Shown piece by piece: positions 1 through 9,806 of a DNA stretch of 64,000 nucleotides. The first letter of the stretch is position 1. Every line of letters begins with the position of its first letter. This DNA comes from Myxococcales bacterium (GTDB taxonomy: Bacteria > Myxococcota_A > Polyangia > Haliangiales > Haliangiaceae). The notes under the pieces are model-generated. The model saw only the letters and a program-made list of their open reading frames with translations, was not told the origin of the DNA and did no database searches. The stretch lies in NCBI GenBank assembly GCA_016706545.1, contig JADJJK010000010.1, forward strand, positions 186,001 through 250,000. The letters run 5' to 3'. The position numbers and the translations under genes were made by a program.

Positions 1-337
1 GTGGTGGCGTCCGATGGCCAGGCAGCAGGGATCCGGATCCGGGATCTAGGGTCTCGCAGGGGCAAATCTGGAAATGACCTGGCGACTTGGTTCAACGCCT
101 ATCAGGCTGTGGATAAAGAGGCGTTAGTTGCATTTTTTCCGATCCGATTCAAGGGTTTCGGCTCTCCAATCCTCGACCGCCGCGACTGGAGCCTTCGGCG
201 CCGCTGGTGGCGCTTGCCTCGATAACGTCGGCCAGGTCACGCTCGTCGGCAGAGGCGTCAGGTCGCTCTCTGCGCACTCGCCTCATGCTCCAGTCTCGCG
301 GAGCGCCAGGCGCTCGCAGGAGTCCAGACGACCCTGT

Positions 338-510
338 CAGTGCTTCGCCCGGGTGATTCTGACCGCAACCGGAACGAGCGGAGGCCTGTCGCTCACCGCG
401 GTCGCGGCTCCTCGCGGGCCGACCGGGAACGCTCGTCGCCGCGCGTCGCGCGCCTCGTGCTCGGCGGCTCCACTCGCCGGTGGGATCACTGACGCCCGGT
501 CGACGCGCTG
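338..510 (+). mobile_element. MITE-like inverted-repeat element, copy 1
   Basis: This non-coding stretch of about 173 bp matches, almost end to end, the reverse complement of 44785-44945. The left end reads CAGTGCTTCGCCCGGGTGAT and the right end closes with an imperfect inverse of it. Shared inner blocks include GTGCTCGGCG and GGTGGGATCACT (near the right end here). Size, lack of coding capacity, terminal inverted repeats and at least two copies fit a miniature inverted-repeat element. The terminal dinucleotides (CA here, TA or TG in the other copy) suggest a degenerate TA target site as used by IS630/Tc1-type elements; that assignment is inference. Confidence 0.6.
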
Positions 511-1012
511 TCGTTCGTTTCCTGTGGTCCGCGTGACGGTCGAGTGCCTTGCTTGGGGCCCTATCTTGTGCCCATTCGGGCCACCCCGTTATTGCAACAT
601 GCTGTTTTGTTTGTGGCTTTCAAGAGGCTCTGCGAGGAGCAGGAACAGCCATTCTGCGCGTGGCCGCAAATGCATCGTCGGCCAACAGGGCCAGGTTGGA
701 GCTGTACCGGCGGTTAGGGCCACAACAGTATCGAGCATTCCGTCGCGTAGATATCTTTCTCGGGTGCGTACTCTGCCGTATGTCCACTTTGCATATCGTG
801 GGGGTTACTGTTTGGGGATTCGATGATCTGGCGCTGCCGCGAGCGCCTTGGCAGGTTGTTCGTGGGCCTTACAAAGAGCCACTCTTGGCAGCGTGAGTCA
901 TCGCTGAGCCTCCGCCATCACCCAGTCGCTCACGCCGCCGCCGTTTGCCTGGGAGTCCCGTCAGACTATCGGCCTCGCGTTGCTGCCTGACCGCCTCTTG
1001 TGGCCCCTCATC

Positions 1013-1132
1013 TCAAGGGTTCCAGTAGCCTGCGAGCCTATGATGACTGACAGAGGGGGGCTCCTGGCAGCTCCTGAAAATCCCGCATCGGACCTCTGGG
1101 CTGTGATTCAGATCAAGGGTTTCAGCAGCCTG
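1013..1132. repeat. 20-bp direct repeat, two copies 100 bp apart
   Basis: TCAAGGGTTCCAGTAGCCTG at 1013-1032 recurs as TCAAGGGTTTCAGCAGCCTG at 1113-1132, with 18 of 20 positions identical. It lies just beyond the end of the GNAT gene. The function is unknown. Confidence 0.6.
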
Positions 1133-1150
1133 TAGTATCCCCCACGGAGG

Positions 1151-1756
1151 TCAGCGGTGCGGCGCCTTCGCGCCCGCCAGCGGGCTCTTCATCCACTCAT
1201 CACGCAAGATTCCGTACTGATCGACATCCACGAAACGCCGGCCCTTCTTCAGGTGACCACGCCGCGTCCCCTCTCGCTCCATCCCGGCCTTCTCCAGCAC
1301 GCGCTGGGAGCGTTGGTTGGTCGCGATCACCTGTGCATACACGCGGTGCAGGTTGCTCTCCACGAATGCCCAGCGCAGCACGCGGGATACCGCCTCACTG
1401 GCCAGGCCTGCGCCCCAGAATTCGTGTCCCAGCCAGTACCCCAGTTCGGCGCGGCGGTCGCGCGGCACGCTGCGCAGGCTGACCGTGCCAAGGAGCATCG
1501 CGCCGCGTACACGCTCGGTGATCGCGAACGTCGGGCCGCCACCGCGGACAAAGCGATCGAGGCGGGCCTCCACCCAGCGCGCCGCCACGTCCAGGGGAAA
1601 GGGTGAGGGCACATCGGCGAGCTGGCTTGCCACTCGCCGGTCGCCAGCGAGGGCGGCGACGGCCGCGGCGTCCTCGCTGCACAGCGGCCGGAGGATCAGC
1701 CGCGCGCTGTGCAGGGTGGGCTGCTGGGTCAGGTCCGTCGAGAGCGGGCCGATCAC
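1151..1756 (-). CDS. GNAT family N-acetyltransferase (RimJ/RimL-like)
   Basis: A 201-residue protein with the whole GNAT fold of the RimJ/RimL branch: an N-terminal strand RLILRPL near residue 19, a central GYWLGHEFWGAGLASEAV segment (residues about 106-123) that corresponds to the acetyl-CoA pyrophosphate loop, and the C-terminal N-x-RSQRVLEKAGM block typical of ribosomal-protein and amino-acid acetyltransferases. It should transfer acetyl from acetyl-CoA to an amine, often a protein N-terminus or an antibiotic; the substrate cannot be read from the sequence. The start is GTG at 1756. It is transcribed divergently from the M16 protease across about 200 bp. Confidence 0.85.
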   Translation of the reverse strand: MIGPLSTDLTQQPTLHSARLILRPLCSEDAAAVAALAGDRRVASQLADVPSPFPLDVAARWVEARLDRFVRGGGPTFAITERVRGAMLLGTVSLRSVPRDRRAELGYWLGHEFWGAGLASEAVSRVLRWAFVESNLHRVYAQVIATNQRSQRVLEKAGMEREGTRRGHLKKGRRFVDVDQYGILRDEWMKSPLAGAKAPHR

Positions 1757-1954
1757 GACCGGCGCAGCGTACCATCAACCGGGTCTCCGACGGCGACCAG
1801 CGGAGCTCGGTCGAGGTGTGGAGGTGCGCCTTCTCGCGCGGCGCGCCTCCCTCGCCGGATCCCCGTCCCTCGGCCAGCGCGCCAGGCGGCGCTGCGCCTG
1901 GAGGTTTGCGTCGGCCGGCCGGTCTGGCTATCGTGGCGGCCCTCAGGCGAAAAC

Positions 1955-4699
1955 GTGCGTCGGACCTGGTCTTCTGTCTATCCTTGGTTGCTGGTCGGGG
2001 TCGCCTGCGTGGTGATCCCGCAGCTCCGTCACGCGCAAGGACCCGGCTTGTACGAGCTCGACACGCATATCCTGGACAATGGCCTGACGGTGTCCATCTC
2101 TCCGAGCGCGACCAGCCCCATGGTCGCCATCCAGGCCTGGGTGAGGGTTGGCTCCGCGGATGACCCGCCCAGCAAGGCCGGCCTGGCTCACCTGGTGGAG
2201 CACCTGCTGTTCAAGGGGTCTCGTCACTATCGCAGCGGGGAGCTGGCCGGGGTGATCGAGCGCGCGGGGGGAGAGGTCAACGCCTGGACCTCGCCGGATC
2301 AGACCGTGTTTCACGCGGTGGTGCGCCGCGCCTACTTTCCCGAGGCGCTGGAGGCGCTCTCGGACACCCTGGTGGAGCCTCGCTTCGAGCCTGGCGAGCT
2401 GGAGCGCGAGCGGTCGGTGGTCTTGCAGGAGCTACGCCACGGCGGCGGGACGGTGGAGCGGCTGCTGGGCAAGTGCCTGCTGTCGACGGCGTTTCTCATG
2501 CACCCGTACCGCCGGCCGGTGATCGGCAGCGAAGACACCCTGTCGGCCATCGCGGTGCGCGACGTGGCCGACCTCTATCGAGGGTTCTACGTCGGCCCCA
2601 ACCTGACCCTGGTCATCGCCGGGGACGTGGACCGCGAGGATGTGCTGCGCCGGGTCGCGCTTCGGTTTGGCGGGTTGCCCGCGGCTCGGCCCCCGCGCCG
2701 GTCCATTCGCGAGCCAGCGCAGGGAACTCCGCGGGTGGCGGTGGTGGAGCACACGGCGCCGGGCGCTCGCCTGGCGATCGCCTTTCCCGCGCCAGCGCTG
2801 CGCGATCCGGAAGTCGCGGCGCTGGAGGTGGCGGCGGTGGTGCTGTCCCAGCGCGCGTCGTTCGCCGCGGTCGCCGGTGGCGACGCCGGGCCGACCGGGT
2901 ACGTGCGGGCGCTGCACGACGCCAGCCTGTTCGTCGTCGAGGCAGCGCCGGCGCCCGCGGCGCTGGCCGCCGCGGTGACAGGGCTGTTGCGCGAGCTGCG
3001 CGGGCTCTCGCAGGACCTGGAGCAGCAGGAGCTGGAGCGCGCGCAGGCCGCGCTGGAGCTGGAGCGCGAGCGCCAGCTCGAGACGGTGCAAGGGCGGGCG
3101 CGCGCCCTGGGCTGGCACGCGGCCATGACCGGCGATGCGGGCTTCGAGCGCGTCCACGCCGAGCGGGTGCGCCGGCTCCGCCGCGGCGAGGTCTCGGCGG
3201 CGCTCGCCCGCCAGGTGGTGGCCGAGCGAGCCTCGGTGGCGGCGGTGGTGCCCAGGAGCTGGCGCGGCCGCCGCGTGTTCGCGCAGGCCGCCCCGGCGCG
3301 CGTGCGCAAGGCCCTGCCCCCCGCGCGCCAGCGTCCGGTGGCGCAGGAGCGGCGCCACGTCTTGCCCAACGGGATGACCCTCCTGGTGCGCCGAGACCCG
3401 GGGGCTCGCCTGGTGGCGATGCGCGCGGCGTGGGCGGGCGGGGTGCGGCTCGAGGAGGACCGCACGAGCGGCGCCGCGGCGATGCTGGCGCGGCTCCTGT
3501 CCCGGGGCTGCGGCAAGCGGCGCGCGGCGGAGGTGGCGAGCCGGCTCGACGAGCTGGGCGGCAGCCTGGAGGGCGTGGTGGGCCGCAACAGCTTCGGCGC
3601 CTCGGCCGAGTGGCTCTCCGATAGCTGGCGCGACGGCCTCGAGCTGATGGCGGATTGTCTGCTGGCGCCTCGGCTGGACGAGGTGGAGGTGGCGAGCGTG
3701 CGGCGCCAGCTCCTGGGGGAGCTGGCCGCGCAAGCGACGCGGCCAGGCCGGCGCGCGCTGCAGGTGTTCCTGCGCGCGCTCTACGGCGGCCACCCATACC
3801 ATCGCGACGTCCTGGGCACCGAGCAGTCGCTCGCCAGGCTGTCGCGCAACGCGCTGCGCGAGCTGTATCAGCAGCGCTTCCCGGTGTCCTCGTTGGCGCT
3901 GGCGGTCGTGGGGGACGTCGATCCGGACGAGGTCGTCGCGCTGGTCAGCGCGCGCTTCGCGAGCGCGCCGCGCCGCGTCGCACCCGCGGTGACGGTGACG
4001 CCGCCGTCGTTTGCTGGCCGGCCGCAGACCGAGCGCGAGGTCTACGCCTACCTCGACGATCCGGCGCAGGCGCACCTGGTGGTGGGGTTCCCTGGCGCCA
4101 CGGTGGCTGGCCCAGAGCGGCTGCCGCTGGAGGTGCTGGGCGCCGCGCTGGGCGGGCAGAGCGGGCGGCTGTTTCTGGAGCTGCGCGAGCGCCGCGGCCT
4201 GGCGTATCAGGTGGCGGTGCATGTCACCGAGGGGCTAGATCCCGGCTATCTGGCGATCCACGTCGCCTGCGCCCCGGACAAGCTCGACGAGGTCCACGCG
4301 GTGATCCGGCAGGAGCTCGAGCGGCTCCTAGGGGACGGGCTCACCGAGGACGAGGCCCAGCGCGCGCGCAACTACGTGATCGGCGCTCATGACACGGCGA
4401 TGCAGCGGCGCTCCGCGGTCGCCGCTGCGATGGCCTATCACGAGGTCTACGGCCTGCCGTGGCAGCTCTGGCAAGAGCACGCCCAAAAGGTGGCCTCGCT
4501 CGATGCGCCAGCCTTGCTGGCGGTCGCCCGCGCGCACCTGCGATGGGATCTCGCGGTGACGGCCACGGTGCGGCCGGAGGCGGCGTCGCCCGAGGCCGCG
4601 CGCCGTGGCCAGCGCGGCGCGCGCCGCAAGGCCAGCGTGCCCTCGGGCGATGAGCCGCGCTCGCGCAGCGGCCGCGCGCGCGCGGGAGGGCCTCGGTGA
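1955..4699 (+). CDS. M16 family zinc metalloprotease, secreted, two-domain
   Basis: The 914-residue product has two tandem M16 halves. The first half carries the inverted zinc motif HLVEH (residues 79-83) and the downstream acidic pair E152/E159 in ERSVVLQE, so it should be catalytically competent. The second half, from about residue 460, keeps the fold but no HxxEH, as usual for the partner half. I chose GTG at 1955 because it follows an AGGCG box and gives a signal peptide (RR, hydrophobic core, cleavage near LRHA-QG). Longer in-frame starts would add a low-complexity Arg-rich leader. The C-terminus is Arg/Ala-rich. It is probably a periplasmic peptidase of the pitrilysin/PqqL type. A CPBP protease gene follows. 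Confidence 0.88.
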   Translation: MRRTWSSVYPWLLVGVACVVIPQLRHAQGPGLYELDTHILDNGLTVSISPSATSPMVAIQAWVRVGSADDPPSKAGLAHLVEHLLFKGSRHYRSGELAGVIERAGGEVNAWTSPDQTVFHAVVRRAYFPEALEALSDTLVEPRFEPGELERERSVVLQELRHGGGTVERLLGKCLLSTAFLMHPYRRPVIGSEDTLSAIAVRDVADLYRGFYVGPNLTLVIAGDVDREDVLRRVALRFGGLPAARPPRRSIREPAQGTPRVAVVEHTAPGARLAIAFPAPALRDPEVAALEVAAVVLSQRASFAAVAGGDAGPTGYVRALHDASLFVVEAAPAPAALAAAVTGLLRELRGLSQDLEQQELERAQAALELERERQLETVQGRARALGWHAAMTGDAGFERVHAERVRRLRRGEVSAALARQVVAERASVAAVVPRSWRGRRVFAQAAPARVRKALPPARQRPVAQERRHVLPNGMTLLVRRDPGARLVAMRAAWAGGVRLEEDRTSGAAAMLARLLSRGCGKRRAAEVASRLDELGGSLEGVVGRNSFGASAEWLSDSWRDGLELMADCLLAPRLDEVEVASVRRQLLGELAAQATRPGRRALQVFLRALYGGHPYHRDVLGTEQSLARLSRNALRELYQQRFPVSSLALAVVGDVDPDEVVALVSARFASAPRRVAPAVTVTPPSFAGRPQTEREVYAYLDDPAQAHLVVGFPGATVAGPERLPLEVLGAALGGQSGRLFLELRERRGLAYQVAVHVTEGLDPGYLAIHVACAPDKLDEVHAVIRQELERLLGDGLTEDEAQRARNYVIGAHDTAMQRRSAVAAAMAYHEVYGLPWQLWQEHAQKVASLDAPALLAVARAHLRWDLAVTATVRPEAASPEAARRGQRGARRKASVPSGDEPRSRSGRARAGGPR

Positions 4700-4783
4700 G
4701 CCGGCGGGAGATGAGCCGGCGGGGGAGCAAGCGGGCCGGGGCGCGCCCCTGCGGCGAGCACGTGGGCGCTGGGGCGCGGCGAC

Positions 4784-5413
4784 GTGGCGGCGAGCCTGGT
4801 GCTGATCTTTCCGCTGCTGCTCGTCTACCAGCTCGCGATCGTGGTGGTGCCCTCGGTGGTGGCCACGGATCCGATCTCCCGCGCGCTGTACACGGCCTGT
4901 CAGGGGCGGGCTGGATATCTGCTGGTGCAGGCGCTGATCGCCGCGGTGTTCTTGTGGTGGATGCATACCACCGGGCGCGCGCGCACGCTCTCGCTGGCGG
5001 TGGTGGGGCCGGTGGCCGCCGAGGCGCTCGCCATCGCGCTGGTGCTCTGGCTCGGGTTGCCGGTGCTGGTGCATCAGCTCTTTGGCCTCGGGGTGGGCAG
5101 CTCGGTGGCCAGCGCGATCGGCGCCGGGATCTACGAAGAGCTGGCGTTTCGCCTGCTCCTGGTGGGCGGGCTCTTGCGGGTGGCCGAAGCGGCCGGGGTG
5201 CCCAGGCGGGGCGCAGCGCTGGCCGCGGTCGCGGTGGCGGCGCTGGTCTTCGCCGCGGCCCATCACCTGGGTGATGGCGGCGAGGGCTTTAGCGGCGCCG
5301 CGTTCGCCTTCCGCATGCTCGCGGGCCTGGCGCTCGGCGCGACGTTCTGGTTTCGCTCGCTGGCGCACGCGGTCTACGCGCACGTCGCGTACGACCTGCT
5401 GGTGCTGATCTAG
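4784..5413 (+). CDS. CPBP family intramembrane metalloprotease
   Basis: A 209-residue multi-pass membrane protein. The CPBP (Rce1/Abi-type) signature is complete: EELAFR for the EExxxR motif (about residues 119-124), FAAAHH for FxxxH, and HVAYD near the end for HxxxN/D. These residues bind the catalytic metal within the membrane. GTG at 4784 is the first start in frame after a stop at 4712. A GTGA overlap with the M16 stop (4696-4699) opens a different frame, so the true N-terminus may be longer if a frameshift lies in the short repeated stretch AGCCGGCGGG at 4699-4725. The substrate is unknown. Confidence 0.82.
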   Translation: MAASLVLIFPLLLVYQLAIVVVPSVVATDPISRALYTACQGRAGYLLVQALIAAVFLWWMHTTGRARTLSLAVVGPVAAEALAIALVLWLGLPVLVHQLFGLGVGSSVASAIGAGIYEELAFRLLLVGGLLRVAEAAGVPRRGAALAAVAVAALVFAAAHHLGDGGEGFSGAAFAFRMLAGLALGATFWFRSLAHAVYAHVAYDLLVLI

Positions 5414-5432
5414 TCGTCGTCGCGGCCGCGGC

Positions 5433-6356
5433 TCACTCGGCGCCGGGGCCGCCCTTGCCTTCGATGTCCATGCTGCCGACGTACAGCTCGAACTTGCAGA
5501 TGCGCAGCGCGTCCTGGTTGCCGTCCGACTTCGGGATCGAGAGCGCCGACAGGCCGATGTTCATCAGCTTGATCGTGAAGAGCACCGTCTTCTTGTCAGC
5601 GGCGAGGTACTCGAGGGCGCCGTTGCGCTCGGCCGCCGGATCCGCGCTCTTGCTGATCAGGAACTCGTTGTGCCACTTCACCAGCGCGCCCGCGTGCGCA
5701 TAGGCGATGTGACCGGTGATCCCCGGGAACTCGACCTTGGTTGGCTCCAGCTCCTGGAAGCGCGCGTTGCCGGCGCCGACCTTCTTGGTGCCCTGCTTGA
5801 TGGTGAACGACTCGATCTTGCGGGTGTTGGCGACGTCCACGCCGTCGATGCGCAGCCGGAACCCTGCGGTCTGGAAGGTCTTCTGCTTGCTGCCGATGTT
5901 GGGGCTCAGCGCGTTGCTGTCCCCCGGCTTGACCTCGATACGCTCGGGCAGGAACTTGATCTTCAGGAAGGTCGCGTCCTTGGCGCTTCCGTCCAGCGTC
6001 GGGAACGTGGTCTCGGTGATGAGCGCGTCGTAGTACCACTGCTCCACCACGCTCTTGAGGCTGTAGTCGGCGTGGATGATGTGGCCGCTGCGGCGGTTCC
6101 AGTCCTTCTTCCACGACGAGCGAATCCACTTGATGATGTCGGTGGCGCCCGCGATGCCGATCTCGGCGGTGATCGGCTCCACCTCGCGCACAGTGGTGTG
6201 CTTGATCCGCATCAGATCGATGCCGATCGGCTCGTCGATGACGCCGGCCTTCACGAAGCCACCTTCGACGGACCTCAGGTAGCACGGGGTTTGGCACCCA
6301 TCGATCATGAGTTCGAAGTTTCCAGTGGCAGTGGCGCGCGTCGTGAGCTGAGTCAT
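5433..6356 (-). CDS. Putative tandem phage tail-tube (gp19-like) protein
   Basis: The product is 307 residues, starting at ATG 6356 behind a GGAG box. No family is certain. Residues about 10-150 show the order seen in T4 gp19/eCIS tube proteins: N-terminal NFELMIDG strand, a central strand pattern ending ITAEIG, the IIKWI helix, an RRSGHIIHADY strand, an EQWYYDALITETTFP block and a final KFLPERIEVK strand. Residues about 160-300 repeat the scheme (FRLRIDG, FPGITGHIAY, LVKWHNEFLIS, RNGALEYL, ICKFELYVGSMDIE). So it looks like two tube folds fused head to tail. No sheath, baseplate or other phage gene is nearby. The assignment is by pattern and needs a profile search. Confidence 0.5.
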   Translation of the reverse strand: MTQLTTRATATGNFELMIDGCQTPCYLRSVEGGFVKAGVIDEPIGIDLMRIKHTTVREVEPITAEIGIAGATDIIKWIRSSWKKDWNRRSGHIIHADYSLKSVVEQWYYDALITETTFPTLDGSAKDATFLKIKFLPERIEVKPGDSNALSPNIGSKQKTFQTAGFRLRIDGVDVANTRKIESFTIKQGTKKVGAGNARFQELEPTKVEFPGITGHIAYAHAGALVKWHNEFLISKSADPAAERNGALEYLAADKKTVLFTIKLMNIGLSALSIPKSDGNQDALRICKFELYVGSMDIEGKGGPGAE

Positions 6357-6724
6357 GGGATCTCCGGGATACCGCCGTACACGGCGCAGGACAGTTCGAA
6401 GCGTAGCCTGGGATTGTACGGGATTGAACCCCCAGATCCCCCCAGGGCCGCGGCTTGTTACAGCGCTGAGACATCCCTCCCGGTGGGATAGCCCTGGCGT
6501 GAAAGGTTTCAATGGCCTGGCCAGGGCCTGGCCAGCGGGCAGGGGCGGCGGAGCGCCGAACTTGGGACGTGGAGACCGCTGAGAGGTGGGGTGTGATAAC
6601 CCGGTGCCAGGAACGGCGCTGCCAGACTGGCACACACTGCCAACGTGATCTCGAGGGTTTGGCGCTGCGCTCGCTGTCAGGATCACGTATCGGATCCGGC
6701 ACGAGACTTGTAAAATCAACGGAC
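6357..6724. other. Divergent intergenic region
   Basis: This 368-bp region separates the tail-tube-like gene from the SH3 protein, which are read divergently, so it should hold promoters for both. It contains short palindromes such as TGCCAGACTGGCA (within 6630-6642) and a repeated GGCCTGGCCAG. I could not settle on a convincing -35/-10 pair. Confidence 0.4.
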
Positions 6725-8302
6725 ATGCGTGGTCCGTTGACAGGTTTGCTCGCGACGATCGCCCTCGTGGTTGCCGCACCGGTGGCGGCGGTCGCGGAGA
6801 CCGTGGTGGCGACCGATAGCGCCGAGATCTATCTCAAGCCGGGCGAGAGCTCGAAGGTGGTGGTGAAGGTCAAGTCCGGGCAAGAGATGACCGTGCTTCG
6901 ACGAGACGGGCGCTGGATCAAGGTGCGAGTCCGTGGTCGCACGGGCTTCATTCCTCGCACCAAGGTCTCTGGCGGAGAGGCGGAGGCCAGCGAGGACGAC
7001 GTGGAGCGGCAGACCCGCCGGCGGCCTTACGTGGACGGACGCTCCACCGATCGCGGCTGGGGGGGAGAGCCCCCGGATGATCGCCGCGGCGTGGACGCGG
7101 TGGACAACATCGACCCCAGCGCGCCACCTTCGGCGGAGGAGATCTCCAAGGACCCCGAGGTCAAGCCGACCCGGGAGGTCAAGGCGCCTCGGGAAGCGCA
7201 AGAGCCCAAGGAGGCCAGGCAGCCCAAGCCCCGCGGCGGCGAAGGCGACGTGGTGGTGAAGATTGAGGAGCCGACGGAGCCTCGCCGCGTTCAGGCCGAA
7301 GACACCGACCGGCCGCGCGAGCTCGCGCGCAAGCCCGCCCCCAAGCGCGCGCCCAGCCGTGAGCGCCAGGTGGTCCAGCTCGATGAAGCGGTGGCCCTGC
7401 GCGCCAAGCCGGGCGCCAAGAGCAAGAAGATCGCCACCGCCGAAGCAGGCGAGGTGGCCGTGCTGGAGGAGCGCGACGGGTGGAGCAAGATCGAGACGGA
7501 CACCGGCGAGCGAGGGTGGCTCTCCACCAAGCTGCTGGTGTCCGAGGCCGCCGCCCCCGCGCCTCGCCGCGTCATCGCGGCCACCGCCCAGCTCGGGTTC
7601 ACGTACCTGGTGCAGGGCACTCGCACCACGGGCGGCCCCCGCGGCGTGCCCGACAACTACAACCTCTCCACGTTCGGCGGCTCGCTCACGGTCGGCGCCG
7701 GGGCGACGTTCCCGGTGGCCAGAGCCATCCAGGCGGGCCTCCAGGCGCAGTACTCCGGCACCAAGGCCAAGCCCTTTCGGTACCAGAACCAGGACACCGG
7801 GATCACCACGCACGCGGTGGATATCCGAGCGCTGGGTGGGTACTCGTTGGGCAATCGCTTTGGCATGGTGGCGTGGGGGCGCCTCGGCTACCACTACGAC
7901 ATGTTCTCGGTCGACAACGTCACCAACCTGACCAAGAACACCGCCAAGTTGCCGTCGGAGAACCTCAGCGGCGGCACGCTCGGCGCCGCCTTCACGGTGG
8001 ACCGCTTGACCCGAAAAATCGGCCTCAGCGTGGGGCTCGACGCGCTGGTGTTCTCCACCCGACAGCAGACCAAGAACCTCGAAGACGGCGATTCGCCGAG
8101 CACCAGCGGCATGTGGCTCACCGTGGCCGGGGTGTATCACCTGACCCGGAGCACGAACGTCGATCTGGGCTACCGGCTGACGTACCTGAACAACTCCTTT
8201 GGCGCGCCCAAGGCGGAGTCGATGCGCGGGCACACCGGCACCTCGGTGAGTCGCACCGACGTCGTTCATCTGGTAGGACTGGGCGTGAACCAGGCCTTCT
8301 GA
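6725..8302 (+). CDS. SH3-domain envelope protein with C-terminal outer-membrane barrel
   Basis: The 525-residue protein starts at ATG 6725. A signal peptide (hydrophobic core LLATIALVVAAPVAA, cleavage after AVAE or nearby) precedes a bacterial SH3 domain (about residues 27-80). A charged, Pro/Arg/Glu-rich linker follows (about 85-210), then a second SH3 domain (about 217-272), then about 240 residues of alternating short hydrophobic strands with Gly and aromatic residues that look like a transmembrane beta-barrel ending in F. SH3 domains of this type bind cell-wall peptides or glycans, so a role linking outer membrane and peptidoglycan is plausible. No known family member is recognised as a full-length match. 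Confidence 0.7.
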   Translation: MRGPLTGLLATIALVVAAPVAAVAETVVATDSAEIYLKPGESSKVVVKVKSGQEMTVLRRDGRWIKVRVRGRTGFIPRTKVSGGEAEASEDDVERQTRRRPYVDGRSTDRGWGGEPPDDRRGVDAVDNIDPSAPPSAEEISKDPEVKPTREVKAPREAQEPKEARQPKPRGGEGDVVVKIEEPTEPRRVQAEDTDRPRELARKPAPKRAPSRERQVVQLDEAVALRAKPGAKSKKIATAEAGEVAVLEERDGWSKIETDTGERGWLSTKLLVSEAAAPAPRRVIAATAQLGFTYLVQGTRTTGGPRGVPDNYNLSTFGGSLTVGAGATFPVARAIQAGLQAQYSGTKAKPFRYQNQDTGITTHAVDIRALGGYSLGNRFGMVAWGRLGYHYDMFSVDNVTNLTKNTAKLPSENLSGGTLGAAFTVDRLTRKIGLSVGLDALVFSTRQQTKNLEDGDSPSTSGMWLTVAGVYHLTRSTNVDLGYRLTYLNNSFGAPKAESMRGHTGTSVSRTDVVHLVGLGVNQAF

Positions 8303-8308
8303 GCTTTC

Positions 8309-8572
8309 ATGACCGAGCAAGCTTCGTATCAGCAGTACCTCGAGCGGTGGGAGAAGGACGTGGGACCCGCCGAGGTGGGGGCGTTCGCCAAGTTCTCCGG
8401 GCGCCTCATCAAGAAGCTGAGCGCTGAAGAGTTTGATCCGGTGATCCGCGAGTACGAGGCGCTGGCGCAGCGCTACTTTGACAGCGTGGAGCGCGGGGAC
8501 ACGGTGAATGACGTCGTGGTCCGGCTCTTGCGCGAGCGCGCTGCCAACTTGCTGCTGGCCGCGCCGGTGTGA
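8309..8572 (+). CDS. Small hypothetical helical protein
   Basis: An 87-residue acidic and probably all-helical protein starting six bases after the SH3 protein stop, so probably cotranscribed with it. I recognise no domain. Sequence such as QYLERWEKDVGPAE and EYEALAQRYFDSVERGD suggests amphipathic helices without membrane segments or a signal peptide. Confidence 0.6.
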   Translation: MTEQASYQQYLERWEKDVGPAEVGAFAKFSGRLIKKLSAEEFDPVIREYEALAQRYFDSVERGDTVNDVVVRLLRERAANLLLAAPV

Positions 8573-8630
8573 TCGGGCAGGGCCACGCAAAGGCCGCCTC
8601 GCTGCGGCGGACTGCCTGGCGCACTGTGCT

Positions 8631-8670
8631 GCTCGTATCTGCTCCTATCCGCTCGTATCCGCTCGAAATA
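8631..8670. repeat. Four tandem 10-bp repeats upstream of moxR
   Basis: GCTCGTATCT, GCTCCTATCC, GCTCGTATCC and GCTCGAAATA follow one another with a strict 10-bp period. The spacing is about one helical turn, so equivalent bases face the same side of the DNA. The array lies about 100 bp upstream of the moxR promoter and could be an operator; no binding protein can be named. Confidence 0.5.
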
Positions 8671-8767
8671 AAATGAGAACCTCGGTTCCGTCTGGGCCCG
8701 CTTGGGGGGCCTTGGGGGGCCTGGCAAATCCGCGCGCGCGGCGGAATAGATCGGCGGGGCCCCCCGG

Positions 8768-8796
8768 TTGACAGCGCACATCCGTGCCGACAATCT
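8768..8796 (+). promoter_or_regulatory. Sigma-70-type promoter of the moxR-bat operon
   Basis: TTGACA (8768-8773) is a perfect -35 box, followed after 17 bp by CAATCT (8791-8796). Transcription would begin near 8803, only about six bases before the moxR ATG at 8809. No ribosome binding site fits in that gap, so the message may be near-leaderless. Confidence 0.55.
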
Positions 8797-8808
8797 CCCC
8801 AACTCGCC

Positions 8809-9792
<984 letters not shown>

Positions 9793-9806
9793 GCTGCCGC
9801 CACGCC

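Larger units (their letters stand above)
1..1150. other. Gene-poor leader region
   Basis: I see no recognisable gene here. Open frames exist on the plus strand (for example 549-896, 115 codons) but their translations match no family I know and have no clear ribosome binding site. G+C appears lower than in the rest of the window, notably at 580-900. The stretch contains an inverted-repeat element at 338-510 and a 20-bp direct repeat with two copies exactly 100 bp apart near its right end. It may be a decayed mobile-DNA region. Confidence 0.6.

Noticed and set aside
549..896. 115-codon plus-strand frame
   Set aside because: No family recognised, no ribosome binding site, and it lies in a region of decayed mobile DNA; kept only as part of the gene-poor region.
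2432..4222. 596-codon minus-strand frame opposite the first M16 gene
   Set aside because: Antisense shadow of a gene with intact HLVEH and signal peptide.
6625..6645. Sigma-54 promoter before the SH3 gene
   Set aside because: The GG and GC elements in TGGCACACACTGCC are 8 bases apart instead of 10.
6716..8590. 624-codon minus-strand frame opposite the SH3 protein
   Set aside because: No start signal or motif; the plus-strand protein has recognisable SH3 domains and a signal peptide.
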